This document shows positions 13,201 to 25,385 of a stretch of 64,000 nucleotides of DNA, in pieces (position 1 is the first letter of the stretch; the number at the start of each line of letters is the position of its first letter). Source of the stretch: Stramonita haemastoma (Eukaryota; Mollusca; Gastropoda; Neogastropoda; Muricidae); contig CM060344.1 of NCBI GenBank assembly GCA_030674155.1, forward strand, positions 23,114,389-23,178,388, in the 5' to 3' direction. The notes below the pieces were generated by a model. That model worked only from the letters and a program-made list of their open reading frames with translations. It searched no databases and was not told the origin of the DNA. The position numbers and the translations under genes are program-made.

Positions 13201-16200
13201 ATGTGGCGGGGACCCTGCAGTTCGTTGTGGTGCATCACATTGCTGTAAACGGTCATTATTCTTGCTCGCACAGCAGGATTTTGGTGACGTACACTTACCC
13301 GCTTTCCTTCCGCCAAACACGCTTTCTTAGCTCTTGGGCGCTGTGTCGTCGCCACAAATCGGGCGACACGCATATCCAAGATGGCCGGAGAGGGTATATG
13401 CATACAGTGCCATATTGTTTTGGTGCCGTGGGATCTTTTACCGTGCAAAAGTCGGGGTCGGGCGGGGCTGAAAAGGGCTCTTTGGGGGGCCTCTTGGCGC
13501 CAAACGGCGGCTTTTTCTGCAGGGGGGGTGGGTATGCATGCGAGCACGCGCGCGCGCGCTGGTCTTTGTCAGTGTGTTGGTTAGTGTGCGCGCATGTGGC
13601 GGGGACCCTGCAGATTGTTGTGGTGCATCATATTGCTGTAAACGGTCATTATTCTTGCTCGCACAGCAGGATTTTGCTGACGTACACTTACCCGCTTTCC
13701 TTCCGCCAAACACGCTTTCTTAGCGATTTGGCGCTGTGTCGTCGCCACAAATCGGGCGCCACGCATATCCAAGATGGCCGGAGAGGGTGTATGCATACAG
13801 TGCCATATTGTCTTGGTGGCGTGGGATCTTTTACCGTGCAATAGTCGGGGTCGGGCGGGGCTGAAAACGGCTCTTTGGGGGGCGTCTAGGCGCCAAACGG
13901 CGGCTTTTTCTGCAGAGGGGGTGGGTATGCATGCGAGCACGCGCGCGCGCGCTGGTCTTTGTCAGTGCGTTGGTTAGTGTGTGCGCATGTGGTGGGGACC
14001 CTGCAGATTGTTGTGGTGCATCATATTGCTGTAAACGGTCATTATTCTTGCTCGCACAGCAGGATTTTGCTGACGTACACTTACCCGCTTTCCTTCCGCC
14101 AAACACGCTTTCTTAGCTCTTGGGCGCTGTGTCGTCGCCACAAATCGGGCGCCACGCATATCCAAGATGGCCGGAGAGGGTGTATGCATACAGTGCCATA
14201 TATTGTTGGTGCCGTGGGATCTTTTACCGTGCAAAAGTCGGGGTCGGGCGGAGCTGAAAAGGGCTCTTTGGGGGGCCTCTTGGCGCCAAACGGCGGCTTT
14301 TTTCTGCCGGAGGGTGGGTATGCATGCAAGCACGCGCGCGCGCTCTTGTCTTTGTCAGTGTGTTGGTTAGTGTGCGCGCATGTGGCGGGGACCCTGCAGA
14401 TCGTTGTGGTGCATCACATTGCTGTAAACGGTCATTATTCTTGCTCGCACAGCAGGATTTTGCTGACGTACACTTACCCGCTTTCCTTCCGCCAAACACG
14501 CTTTCTTAGCTCTTGGGCGCTGTGTCGTCGCCACAAATCGGGCGCCACGCATATCCAAGATGGCCGGAGAGGGTGTATGCATACAGTGACATATTGTCTT
14601 GGTGCCGTGGGATCTGTTACCGTGCAAAAGTGGGGGTCGGGTGGCGCTGAAAAGGACTCTTTGGGAGGCCTCTTGGCGCCAAACGGCGGCTTTTTCTGCA
14701 GGGGGGTGGGTATGCATGCGAGCACGCGCGCGCGCGCTGGTCTTTGTCAGTGTGTTGGTTAGTGTGCGCGCATGTGGCGGGGACCCTGCAGATTGTTGTG
14801 GTGCATCATATTGCTGTAAACGATCATTATTCTTGCTCGCACAGCAGGATTTTGCTGACGTACACTTACCCGCTTTCCTTCCGCCAAACACGCTTTCTTA
14901 GCTCTTGGGCGCTGTGTCGTCGCCACAAATCGGGCGCCACGCATATCCAAGATGGCCGGAGAGGGTGTTTGCATACAGTGCCATATTGTCTTGGTGCCGT
15001 GGGATCTTTTACCGTGCAAAAGTCGGGGTCGGGCGGGGCTGAAAAGGGCTCTTTGGGGGGCCTCTTGGCGCCAAACGGCGGATTTTTCTGCAGGGGGGTG
15101 GGTATGCATGCGAGCACGTGCGCGCGCGCTGGTCTTTGTCAGTCTGTTGGTTAGTGTGCGCGCATGTGGCGGGGACCCTGCAGATTGTTGTGGTGCATCA
15201 TATTGCTGTAAACGGTCATTATTCTTGCTCGCACAGCAGGATTTTTGTGACGTACACTTACCCGCTTTCCTTCCGCTAAACACGCTTTCTTAGCTCTTGG
15301 GCGCTGTGTCGTCGCCACAAATCGGGCGCCACGCATATCCAAGATGGCCGAGGAGGTTGTATGCATACAGTGCCATATTGTCTTGGTGCCGTGGGATCTT
15401 TTACCGTGCAAAAGTCGGGGTCGGGCGGGGCTGAAAACGGCTCTTTCGGGGGCCTCTTGGCGCCAAACGGCGGCTTTTTCTGCAGGGGGGTGGGTTTGCA
15501 TGCGAGCACGCGCGCGCGCGCTGGTCTTTGTCAGTGTGTTGGTTAGTGTGCGCGCATGTGGCGGGGACCCTGCAGATTGTTGTGGGGCATCATATTGCTG
15601 TAAACGATCATTATTCTTGCACGCACAGCAGGATTTTGGTGGCATACTCTTACCCGCTTTCCTTCCGCTAAACACGCTTTCTTAGCTCTTGGGCGCTGTG
15701 TCGTCGCCACAAATCGGGCGCCACGCATATCCAAGATGGCCGGAGAGAATGTATGCATACAGTGCCATATTGTCTTGGTGCCGTGTGATCTTTTACCGTG
15801 CAGAAGTCGGGTTCGGGCGGGGCTGAAAACGGCTCTTTGGGGGGCCTTTTGGCGCCAAACGGCGGCTTTTTCTGCAGGGGTGTGGGTATGCATGCGAGCA
15901 CGCGCGCGCGCGCTGGTCTTTGTCAGTGTGTTGGTTTGTGTGCGTGCATGTGGCGGGGACCCTGCAGATTGTTGTGGTGCATCATATTGCTGTAAAGGGT
16001 CATTATTCTTGCTTTAACAGCAGGATTTTGGTGGCGTACACTTACCCGCTTTCATTCCGCCAAACACGCTTTCTTAGCTCTTGGGCGCTGTGTCGTCGCC
16101 ACAAATCGGGCGCCACGAATATCCAAGATGGCCGGAGAGAGTGTATGCAAACAGTTCCGTATTGTCTTGATGCCGTTGGATATTTTACCGTTCAAAAGTC

Positions 16201-16269
16201 GGGGTCGGACGTGGTTGAAAAGGGCTCTTTGATGGGCCTTTTGGCGCCAAACGGAGGCTTTTTCTGCAG
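10278..16269 (+). repeat. 392-bp satellite array, plus orientation, ~16 units
   Basis: The landmark gtgccatattgtcttgg recurs at 10271, 10663, 11054, 11446, 11834, 12226, 12620, 13015, 13407, 13800, 14193, 14586, 14978, 15370, 15762 and 16154. Periods are 388-395, mostly 392. Each unit carries a G-rich part (ggggtcgggcggggctg, then ggggggcc and caggggggtggg), an alternating CG tract (cacgcgcgcgcgcgctgg), the segment gtgcatcatattgctgtaaa, the minus-strand GTAAGT motif (plus cacttaccc) and the core cgccacaaatcgggcgccac...atccaagatggccg. Units before ~15 kb are nearly identical and the last unit is more diverged, as in homogenised satellites. Open frames through units exist on both strands but shift between units and are not treated as genes. 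Confidence 0.95.
12495..12605 (+). repeat. Aberrant segment within one satellite unit
   Basis: After gcaggatttt the unit departs from all its neighbours for about 105 bases, then returns with gagagggtgtatgc. Length is preserved and partial matches persist (gtcgccataatcggtcgctccgcatatcca), so it aligns position for position but with many substitutions. Its neighbours at 11800-11830 and 12010-12060 show small indels. It could be a diverged unit or a poorly polished consensus. Confidence 0.6.
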
Positions 16270-19208
16270 CGCACGTGCGCGTGCGCGAAAGCATACCCAC
16301 CCCCCGCTCGAAAAATCTGCCGTTTTGAGCACAGATGCCAGCCAAAGAGCCGTTTTCAGCCCCGTCGGACTCCGACTTTGGCACTTTAAAAGACCCGAAG
16401 GCACATGGACAGTATTGTACTATATGCATACACTCTCTTCAACCATCTTGGATAGGTGTGGCGCCGGATTTGTGGCGACACAAGTGCCCCCAAGAGCTAA
16501 GAGAGCTATTTTGTGAGAAGAAAATCTGGTAAGTGTACGCGACAGAAAACAAGCATTGGGCTCACGAAAAATTGCAATATACAGCACAATGATGCAGCAC
16601 AGCAAAGTGCAGGATGTCCGCCACGTGCGCGCACTAAAACAAACACACTGACAAACACCACCGCGCGCGTGCGTGCCCGAAAGCATACCCACCCCCCGCC
16701 CAAAAAAGGTGTCGTTTTGAGCACAGATGCCAGCTAAAGAGCCGTTTTCAGCCCCGTTGGACCCCGACTTTGGCACGGTAAAAGACCCAACGGCACGTGG
16801 ACAGTATCGTACTGTTTGCATACACTCTCTGCCACCATCGTGGATAGGTGTGGCGACGGATTTGTGGCGACACGAGGGCCGCTAAGAGCTAAGAGAGCTA
16901 GTTTGTGGGAAGGAAAGCTGGTAAGTGTACGCGACAAAAAACAAGCATTTTGCACAAGAATAATGACAATATACAGCAATATGAAGCAGCACAGCAAAGT
17001 GCAGGGTGTCCGCCACATGCGCGCACACAAACAAACACAATGACAAACACCAGCGCACGCGTGCGTTTGCGAAAGCATACGCACCTCCCGCTCGAAAAAG
17101 GTGCCCTTTTGAGCAGAGATGCCATCCGAAGAGCCGTTTTCAGCCCGTCAGACCCCGACTTTGGCACGGTAAAAGACCCCACGGCACGAGGACAGTATCG
17201 TACTCTATGCATACACTCTCTGCCACCATCTTGGATAGGTGTGGTGCCGGATTTGTGGCGACACGAGGGACCCCAAGAGCTAAGAGAGCTAATTTGTGGG
17301 AAGGAAAGCTGGTAAGTGTACACAACAAAAAACCAGAATTCAGCACAAGAATAATGACAATATACAGCAATATGATGCAGCACAGCATAGTGCAGGATGT
17401 CCGCCACGTGCGCGCACTAAAACAAACACACTGACAAACACCACCGCGCGCGTGCGTGCGCAAAAGCATACCCATCCCCCGCCTGAAAAATCTGCCGATT
17501 TGAGCACAGATGCCAGCCAAAGAGCCGTTTTCAGCCCCGTTGGACCCCGACTTTGGCACGGTAAAAGACGCCACGGCACGTGGACAGTATCGTACTCTAT
17601 GCATACACTCTCTGCCACCATCTTGGATAGGTTTGGCGCCGGATTTGTGGCGACACGAGGGCCCCCAAGAGCTAAGACATCTAGTTTGTGGGAAGGAAAG
17701 CTGGTAAGTGTACGCGACAAAATACAAGCATTGGACACAAGAATAATGACAATATACAGCATTATTATGCACCAAAGCAAAGTGCAGGGTGTCTGCCACA
17801 TGCGCGCACACAAACAACCACACAGACAAACACCAGCACGCGCCCGCGCGTGCACGAAAGCATACCCACCCCGCGCTCGAAAAATCTGCCGTTTTGAGCA
17901 CAGATGTCAGCCAAAGAGCCGTTTTCAGCCCCGTCAGACCCCGACTTTGGCACAGTAAAAGACCCCACGGCACCAGGACAGTATCGTACTGTATGCATAC
18001 ACTCTCTGCCACCATCTTGGATAGGTGTGGCCCTGGATTTGTGGCGACACGAGGGCCCCCAAGAGCAAAGAGAGCTAGTTTGTGGGAAGGAAAGCTGGTA
18101 AGTGTACGCGAAAAAAACACAAGCATTCGGCACACCAATAATGACCATATACAGCAATATGATGCACCAGGGCAAACTGGAGGGTCACCGCAACACATGC
18201 GCGCACACAAACAAACACACTGATAAAAACCAGCGCGCGCGCGCTGAGCGAATCCATACCCCCCCCCCCCCCCCCCCCGCCCCGACAAAGGTGCTGTTTT
18301 GAGCACAGATGCCAGCCAAAAGCCGTTTCAGCCCCGTCCAGCCCCGACTTTTACACGGTAAAAGACCCACGGCACCAAGACAATATCGTATTGTATGCAT
18401 ACACTCTCTGCCACCATCTTGGATAGGTGTGGCGTCGGATTTGTGGCGACAGGAGAGCCCCGAAGAGCTAAGAAATGCTCGTTTGTGTCAAGGGAAGCTG
18501 GTAAGTGTACGCGACAAAAACAAGCATTTGGCACACGAAGAATGACAATATACAGCAATATGATGCATCAGGGTAAACTGGACGGTCGCCGCCACATGTG
18601 CGCACACAAACAAACACACTGATAAAAACCAGCGCGCGCGTGCGTGCGCGCATCCATATCCATCCCCCGCCCGAAAAAGGTGCCGTTTTAAGCACACATG
18701 CCAGCCAAAGAGTCGTTTTCAGCCCCGTCCAGCCCCGACCTTTTCACCGTTAAAGACCCCACGACACCAAGACAATATCGTATTGTATGCATACACTCTC
18801 TCCCACCATCTTGGATAGGTGTGGCGTCGGATTTGTGGCGACAGGAGAGCCCTGAACAGATAAGAAAGCTCGTTTGTGTCAAGGAAAGCTGGTAAGTGTA
18901 CGCGACAAAAAACAAGCATTTGGCACACGAAGAATGACAATATACAGCAATATGATGCACCAGGGCAAACTGGAGGGTCGTCGCCACATGCGCACATACA
19001 AACAAACACACTGATAAAAATCAGCGCGCGCGCGCGTGTGCGAATGCATAACCACCCCCGCCCGAAAAAGGTGCCGTTTTGAGCACAGATGCCAGCCAAA
19101 GAGTCTTTTCAGCCCCGTCCAGCCCCGACTTTTGCACGGTAAAAGACACCACGGCACCAAGACAATATCGTACTGATAAAAACACACTGATAAAAACCAC
19201 CGCGCGCG
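16270..19208 (-). repeat. Satellite array, inverted block, ~8 diverged units
   Basis: The same unit is here read on the minus strand. The plus string tgtggcgac (complement of the core) recurs at 16471, 16863, 17254, 17646, 18040, 18442 and 18834, so the 392-bp period is kept. The 402-base step spans a C20 tract at 18259-18278. The units differ from the 10-16 kb block by many substitutions but share all modules, including aaagctggtaagtgtacgcgac. The block begins inside the CG tract at 16270 and ends inside a CG tract at ~19208. Confidence 0.93.
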
Positions 19209-20598
19209 ATGTTGGGATGGTGGGAGAGAGTATTTGCATACAGTACGATATCGTCTTGGTGCCATGGGGTCTTTCACCGTGCAAAAGTCGGGGCTGGACG
19301 GGGATGAAAACGGCTTTTTGGCTGGCATTTATGCTCAAAACGGCACTTTTTTTGGGCGAGGGGTGGGTATGCATGCGCGCTCGCGTGCGCGGCTGGTATT
19401 TATCATTGTGTTTGTTTGTGTGCGCGCATGTGTCGGCGGCCCTCCAGTTTGCTCTGGTGCATCATATTGCTGTATATTGTCAATATTCCTTTGCCCAATG
19501 CTTTTTTTTGTCGCGTACATTTACCAGCTTTCCTTGACACAAACTAGCTCTCATAGCTCTTCGGGGCTCTAATATTATGTGTGATATTGTGTTGTTGCAT
19601 ACACTGCACAAGCTTTTGTCCAGACAGGACTTGCTATATTCAAGCCAGATTGTCCTTTTCTTGGTTTTGCTGTCGCCACAAGAACAGCGCTACCCGTATC
19701 AAAAATGCTAGTAAAGTGTGTTTGCATTTTTCTTGAGTGTGTATATAGTCTTTTATCGTGTGCGCAATGCTTGTTGTTTTTTTTTCGCGTACACTTACCA
19801 ACTTTCCTTCCGACAAACTAGCTTTCTTAGCTCTTCGCGGCTCTCGTGTCGCCACAAATCCGGCTCCACACCTATTCAAGATGGTGGGAGAGAGTGTCTG
19901 CTTACAGTACGATATTGTCTTGGTGCCGTGGGGTCTTTTACCGTGCAAAAGTGGGGGTTGGACGGGGCTGAAAACGGCTCTTTGGCTGGCATCTGTGCTC
20001 AAAACGGCACACTTTATTTTGGGCGGGGGGTGGGTATACATGCGTGCACACGCACGCGCGCTGGTGTTTGTCAGTGTTTTTGTTTGTTTGCGCGCATGTG
20101 GCGATGACCCTACACTTTGCCCTAATGCATCATATTGCTGTCGTTATTCGTGTACGCAATGCTTGTTTTTTGTCCCCTACACTTACCACCTTTCTTTACG
20201 ACAAACTACCTTTCTTTACTCTTCGGGGCTCTCGTGTCGCCACAAATCCGGCGCCACAACCTATCCAAGATGGTGGGAGAGAGTTTTTGCATACAGTACG
20301 ATATTGTCTTGGTGCCGTGGGGTCTTTTACGCGGGGGGAGGGTTTGCATGCGTGCATGCGCGTGCGCGCTGAAGTTTGTCAGTGTGTTCGTTTGTTTTTG
20401 CACATGTGGTGGGGACCCTTCACTTTGCCCAGGTGCATCATATTGCTGTTTCTTAGCTCTTAGGAGCTCTCGTGTCCCCACAAATCCGGCGCCACACCTA
20501 TCCAAGATGGTGGGAGAGAGTGTCGGCATACAGTACGATATTGTCTTGGTGCCGTGGGGTCTTTTACCGTGCAAAAGTGGGGGTTGGACGGGGCTGGG
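19209..20598 (+). repeat. Satellite block, plus orientation, rearranged units
   Basis: This contains one diverged unit (19209-19570), an A/T-richer piece (19571-19770) that matches the 21-22 kb subfamily, and two further units (19771-20598). The unit at 20331-20598 lacks its 5' G-rich half and also an internal piece (catattgctg joins directly to tttcttagctc). The same internal deletion is found at 48790. Confidence 0.88.
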
Positions 20599-20985
20599 GA
20601 GGTGCCAGGCCTGTGGATTATATCATGATACAATATATATGATACACCACAGCAGAGTTTAGGGTCTCCGCCAGATGCACACACAAAAAATCCGCACCCA
20701 CAAACACGGGAACGCGCGCGCATGCACGCAGGCTTACACCCCCAGTAACAGAGCCCACGGCACCAAGAGAGTGCTGTGCTGTATGCACACACACTTTACT
20801 CGGATCTTTGATATGCGTGGCGCCGGACATGTGGCGACACCACAGCCCCAAAGACAGCAGCGGGGTTTGAATATAGCAAGTTTGTCTGAACGTATGCTGG
20901 TACAGTGTACACAATAAAACGTTGCAGTACACATAATAATCATAATCATAATAATTATGCAGTATTATCATGCACCACAGCTTTC
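20599..20985 (-). repeat. Single inverted satellite unit
   Basis: The core appears as complement (ggcgccggacatgtggcgac at ~20820), followed by gctggtacagtgtac and catgcaccacag. Both flanks are plus-orientation units. The right joint at ~20985 shares cagc with the following unit, a possible microhomology junction. Confidence 0.85.
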
Positions 20986-22540
20986 GTTTCGACAAGACTT
21001 GCTATATTCAAGGCAGGGTGCTCTTTTTGAGGCTGTGGTGTCGCCACAAAACATTGCCACTAATATCAAAGATGCTAGTAAAGTGTGTACGCATAGAGTA
21101 GGGCTCTGTCAAGGTGCCGTTGGCTCTGTTGCTGTGCACAAGTCGGGGTAGTACGGGACTCAGCCCGGCAGTGTATCACATCTTGTCCATAATTATGCGC
21201 TTTATTCTGGGGGGGGGGGGGTATGTGCGGGAGTATGCGTGGCTTGTGATTGTGTAGTATTTTTTGTGTATGTGCATGTGGCCAAAACCCTTCACTATGC
21301 TGTGGTGCATCCTATTGTTTATTGTCATTATTGTTTTAATATTATTTGTAATACTGTGTATTGTTGTATACACCTTACCAGCTTTCGTTCCGACACAACT
21401 GGCTATATTCAAGCCAGGTTGTGCTTTTCGGGGCTGTGGTGTCGCCACAAAAGCAGCGCCACCCGTGAGAAAGAAGCTAGTAATTTGTGGATGCATACAG
21501 TAGAGCCCGCTGATGGTACTGTGGCCTTCGTTACTACACTTAAGTCCATGTTGGACGGGGGATCTCACTAACACTTTGTTACATCTCGATATGTACCTTA
21601 TTCTTGGGGGTGTATATGCGCGCGCGTAAGCGTGTGCGCGCTTGTGATTCTGTGCGCGTTTGTTTTTTTTGTAAGTGTATGTGTGGTGATGACCCTGCAC
21701 TGTGCTGTGGGGCATCATATTGTATATTATCATGAATACTATGTGTAATAATTATTATGTATTGTGGCGTACACTGTACGGTGTCTCATTCCGAAAAGAT
21801 TGGCTATATTCAAGCCTCGCAGTCCTTTTCGGAGCTGGGGTGGCGCCACAAGAACAGCGCCACCCATATCAAAGATGCTATTATAGTGTGTCTGCGTACA
21901 GTAGAGCACTCTGATTGTGCTATGGGCTCTGTTACTGCGCAAAAGTCAAAGTAGGACGAGACTCAAACGGAGGCTTTGTCATATCTGTTCGATATGCGTC
22001 TCATTATTGGGTGCGTGTATGCGTGAGCATACTCGTTTTTGTGTGTGCATGTGTTTGTGTGTGAGCGTGTGATAACGTTCCTGCACTGTCCTGTGGTGCA
22101 TTATAATAATATTATCATTTTTATTATGAAAAATACTATTTGTTTGTTGCATATACATTGTTCAAGCTTTCGTCCAGACAATACTTGCTATATTCAAGCC
22201 AGATTGTATTCTTGGCTTCAGTATCGCCACAAGAACAGCGCCACCCGTATAAAAAATGATGGTAAAGTGTGTATGCATACAGTAGAGCACTCTCCTGGTG
22301 CCGTGGGCTCTGTTACTGCGCAAAAAATCCGAATAGGACGGGATTCAAACCGGCACTTTGTTAAATCTTCCCGATTTGTGCCTTTTTCTTGTGGGTGCGT
22401 ATGTGCGTGCATAAGCGTCCGCGCGCTTGCGTTTTTGTGTGCATTTTTCTTGGGTGTGTATATGCGCGCACACGCTTGTGTTTGTGCGTTAGTGTTTTTT
22501 GTGTGTGTTAGCGTGTGGTCGTCTTTCTGATAAACATACC
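20986..22540 (+). repeat. Satellite subfamily with A/T-rich insert, ~4 units
   Basis: Core landmarks at 21041, 21442, 21842 and 22224 give ~382-401-bp spacing. Units replace the attattcttg part of the main family by an A/T-rich segment (tattatcatgaatactatgtgtaata-like) and read tgctatattcaagcc upstream of the core. The G run of one unit is expanded to 13 (21209-21221). The array ends near 22540, next to a SINE. Confidence 0.88.
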
Positions 22541-22554
22541 ATTTTCCCTAAAGT

Positions 22555-22752
22555 TTTTCGGTTGAGACTATACTAGACCGATGTCCTGTGTGCGCACGAA
22601 GGCAAAACATCCGCACACGTAAAAACCTGTGCCACCTTTCGGAAGTGTAGGCCATTGTGTGCCAGTGCGAAAATACGACAAACTTTACAAAACTATGCAT
22701 AGGGATACTGGATGTAAAAAAGCCACACATGTTTGTTTATTCCATTATCCTC
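22555..22752 (+). mobile_element. tRNA-SINE, 5'-truncated copy
   Basis: It starts within the body (ttgagactatactagaccga), continues through acctgtgccacctttcgg and aggccattgtgtgccagtg, and ends with attccattatcctcgaaat and an A-rich tail. The tRNA-like head is missing. Confidence 0.85.
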
Positions 22753-23185
22753 GAAATAAAATAATTCAAACAAAAAAACTAAACCAAAATATCACTCACT
22801 ATGATTAACTTACCACTAACAAGCTGATTGATTAAATGACATCCTGCCAAGACTGACTCACTGATAATTAACTAACGAGGTAACTAGCTGACTGACTGAC
22901 TAACATACCAACAAACAAACTGACTAGCTTAGAAGTTCATCAAGCCCATCCCACATCAGCCTTGGTAAAGAGGTTCAGACAAACGAATGGAAAAACAAAC
23001 CAGCAAACGAAGGAGGCCAGTTTGACAAACACACAGACTAAATGGTGCAAAAACCGATTTCTCAAAACAAAAAAGTTGCTACAGAAAGCTAACATTTACA
23101 GAAAAAATATCTGAATATTTCCCCCCGAAATCATCAGAGTTGTTAAGCTTGAAATGTACAAAGAATATAACCGCGGAATTTTCAC
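22753..23185. other. No gene seen
   Basis: About 430 bases of A/T-rich sequence with many short repeats of tgactgactgacta/aaacaaacaaac type around 22780-23050. No coding or RNA feature is recognised. Confidence 0.5.
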
Positions 23186-23233
23186 ATAAATACACACGCA
23201 CGCACGCACGCACGCACGCGCGAAACCACGCAC

Positions 23234-23264
<31 letters not shown>

Positions 23265-23370
23265 CACACACAAACACACACACGTGTGCGCACAGCACGC
23301 AATAACGCGCGCCCGCCACGCAAGAACGTACACACGTACACACACGTAACACACGCACACCACACACACA

Positions 23371-23428
<58 letters not shown>

Positions 23429-23430
23429 CA
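23186..23430. repeat. (CA)n microsatellite, interrupted
   Basis: Short CGCA repeats (cacgcacgcacg) pass into CA runs separated by islands. It ends in a run of CA (about 23374-23427) directly against a full-length SINE. Confidence 0.9.
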
Positions 23431-23431
23431 C

Positions 23432-23795
23432 AAGGCGGACGGAATAGCCTAGTGGTCAGAACATTGCGCTCGTAATTTGACAACCCGAGTTCGATTCCTG
23501 TTCGAGGGGATTTTTCTCCTGGAGTTAACATCAGTGCTGACTCACTCTCCCCAAAAGTCCTTCGATGGGACTATAAACCTAGGCCCGTGTGCGAACGCAC
23601 CAAGATGCCATGTGCAAACGCACGCAGAACATCTTGCGCACACGTTAAAACCTGTTCCACTTTTTGCAAGAGTAGGCCATTGTGTGCCAGTGGGAACGGA
23701 TGACAAAATTTACAAAACTGCATACCCACAGGGACTGGCTGTAAAAGCACATGAAATGCTTATTCCATTATCCTCGAAATTGATTAATAAATGTA
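23432..23795 (+). mobile_element. tRNA-SINE, full-length copy with A and B boxes
   Basis: This is the best reference copy of the family. A tRNA-like head carries box A tagcctagtgg (23445-23455) and box B agttcgattcc (23488-23498), the internal RNA polymerase III promoter. The body runs gttaacatcagtgctgactc, actataaacctaggcccg, acctgttccactttttgc, aggccattgtgtgccagtg. The tail is attccattatcctcgaaatt followed by AAT-type sequence. The head would not fold as a functional tRNA because of its diverged T stem and lack of an acceptor end. Confidence 0.9.
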
Positions 23796-24070
23796 TAAAA
23801 CACACACGCGCGCATTCAAAATGCATAGAAACGGGAAAAAGCTGTCACAAAAAAACATACTTTACTTCAAAATGCAGTGTTTTTGTATACTCAACTGCAC
23901 ATTCCCTTAAAACATAAAAAACATTTAGCGCACAAACATTAACAGGCTGGCTAAACGGCAACATGCAGACAAGCAAAAGTTACCCACACACACACACAAA
24001 CACACACACACACACACACAACACACACACAAAACACAGCAAAAATATGTATACTCATTACTGCATGTCT
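23796..24070. other. Low-complexity and (CA)n sequence
   Basis: A/T-rich sequence with a CA run at about 23983-24040. No gene is seen. Confidence 0.55.
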
Positions 24071-24072
24071 CA

Positions 24073-24190
24073 TGAGAGGCCCATTTCATGCAGATCTGGG
24101 ACATTTTTTTTTTTGTTTTATCTTTTATTCGCTCTCTTTCGTGTGGGTGCTCTACACGTCTTTCTTCATTGGCCGAACAAAAAAAATTAA
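24073..24190 (+). repeat. Dispersed repeat (CTTCATTGGCC type), copy 1
   Basis: It shares catgcagatc and gtgggtgctctacacgtc...tttcttcattggccgaa with 26333-26455 and 26968-27065. Between these modules lie T-rich stretches of variable length. The origin of the element is unknown. Confidence 0.75.
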
Positions 24191-25004
24191 TTGTCGATCA
24201 TAAACATTATACAGACTACAATTCACACGTTAAATGGACAAGAAAATAAGATGTCACCAAAAAATAAAAACAAGCAATAATAAAAGAAAACAGTCTTGAA
24301 CTATTCGCCAGTCTAAAAGAAAATAAAAACATAATGGCTTATATTTGTGGAGGCTACCTACTTTTTTTTTCCAAGTCTAAACACCATTGAAAAACCATGA
24401 TTCCAAGCTATAAAAAGGCACATCAATATAAAAATCAACTATCAATTCACATGTGCGTTGACTCACATGTACGCACATCAGAGCACCAAAAATGTACAAC
24501 AATACAAAAGCAGGGCATATTTCTAACATTGACTGTCTAGAAATATAAAAAAAATTCCATCTAATATCAAAAAGCATCCTCAATACTGATTTAAAACCAA
24601 AGACGTGTAAAGTTTCTAGGATTTTTTTTTGGGGGGTGGGGGAGGGGGAGAATAGATATCTGAATATTCAAGATAAATATATAAAAATATATATATTTAA
24701 ATACGAGAGAATGACTTGTAGATCTATAAGCATCAAAAGTCCTCACTAGCATTATAATAATAGTTTTGAGCAATCACCTCAATCAGAATGATGGCATAGT
24801 TGCTTTCTTCAGTCTAAGATAAATAAAGAGTGTACACAACACTATAAAACCGATTGTTAGAGTTACAATCAGAAATTCCCTTGCTAATGTCAAGGACCAT
24901 CTCAGTGCCAGAGAATGGACATTTAATGCGCAAACAAAACTTTTAAAAATCATAATATCTACTACTACAATACAGAAAAAGTATGTCATATTCAATACAC
25001 GAAC
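24191..25004. other. A/T-rich segment; possible membrane-protein exon on minus strand
   Basis: No gene can be established. On the minus strand, 24940 to 24783 reads open to a TGA stop. It encodes a hydrophobic stretch (EFLIVTLTIGFIVLCTLFIY) followed by LRLKK, which looks like a membrane anchor with stop-transfer. An AG precedes it (ttttaaaag). Upstream the frame runs into CA repeats. See findings. Confidence 0.3.
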
Positions 25005-25041
25005 GTGATCACACACACACACACGACGCACCACCACACGC

Positions 25042-25109
<68 letters not shown>

Positions 25110-25155
25110 ACACACACACACACACAAACACAAACACAAAACACAAACACAACAC
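25005..25155. repeat. (CA)n microsatellite
   Basis: A CA run with a few interruptions, ending directly at a truncated SINE copy. Confidence 0.93.
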
Positions 25156-25385
25156 ATCCTTCGGATGAGACTATAAACCGAAGTCATTAATGCGAACGCA
25201 CGCAGAACGTCTGGCTCACTTGTTAAAACCTGTTCCGCTTTTTGGAAGAGTAGGCCATTGTGTATCCGTGAGCGTGGTTAACAAAATTGAAAAAAAAAGC
25301 ATAACATGAGAAATGGATGTAAAAAATGACCACGAGTGCTTATATGTTTATCATTGTAATAAAGAAATAATGATAATAAAAAATA
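25156..25385 (+). mobile_element. tRNA-SINE, 5'-truncated copy
   Basis: Starts at ccttcggatgagactataaa and continues acctgttccgctttttggaa, aggccattgtgtatccgtg, gagtgcttatatgtttatc, then an A/T-rich tail. The head is replaced by the (CA)n array. Confidence 0.85.

Noticed and set aside
13959..14762. Open frames of 136-267 codons on both strands across satellite units
   Set aside because: They exist because the unit is GC-rich with few stops. A 392-bp unit shifts frame each repeat, and only units with indels read through. No domain, and both strands are equally open.
10278..16269. CRISPR-like regular repeats
   Set aside because: Whole 392-bp units are repeated with no short repeat/unique spacer alternation. 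The context is clearly eukaryotic.
17140..18306. 388-codon minus-strand frame in the inverted satellite block
   Set aside because: It is three satellite units read in frame by chance indels. Its N-terminus is the translated poly-C tract and its composition is cysteine-rich low complexity.
23432..23510. Functional tRNA gene
   Set aside because: A and B boxes are present but there is no acceptor stem pairing, and the T stem is diverged. The same head occurs in other SINE copies followed by the same body.
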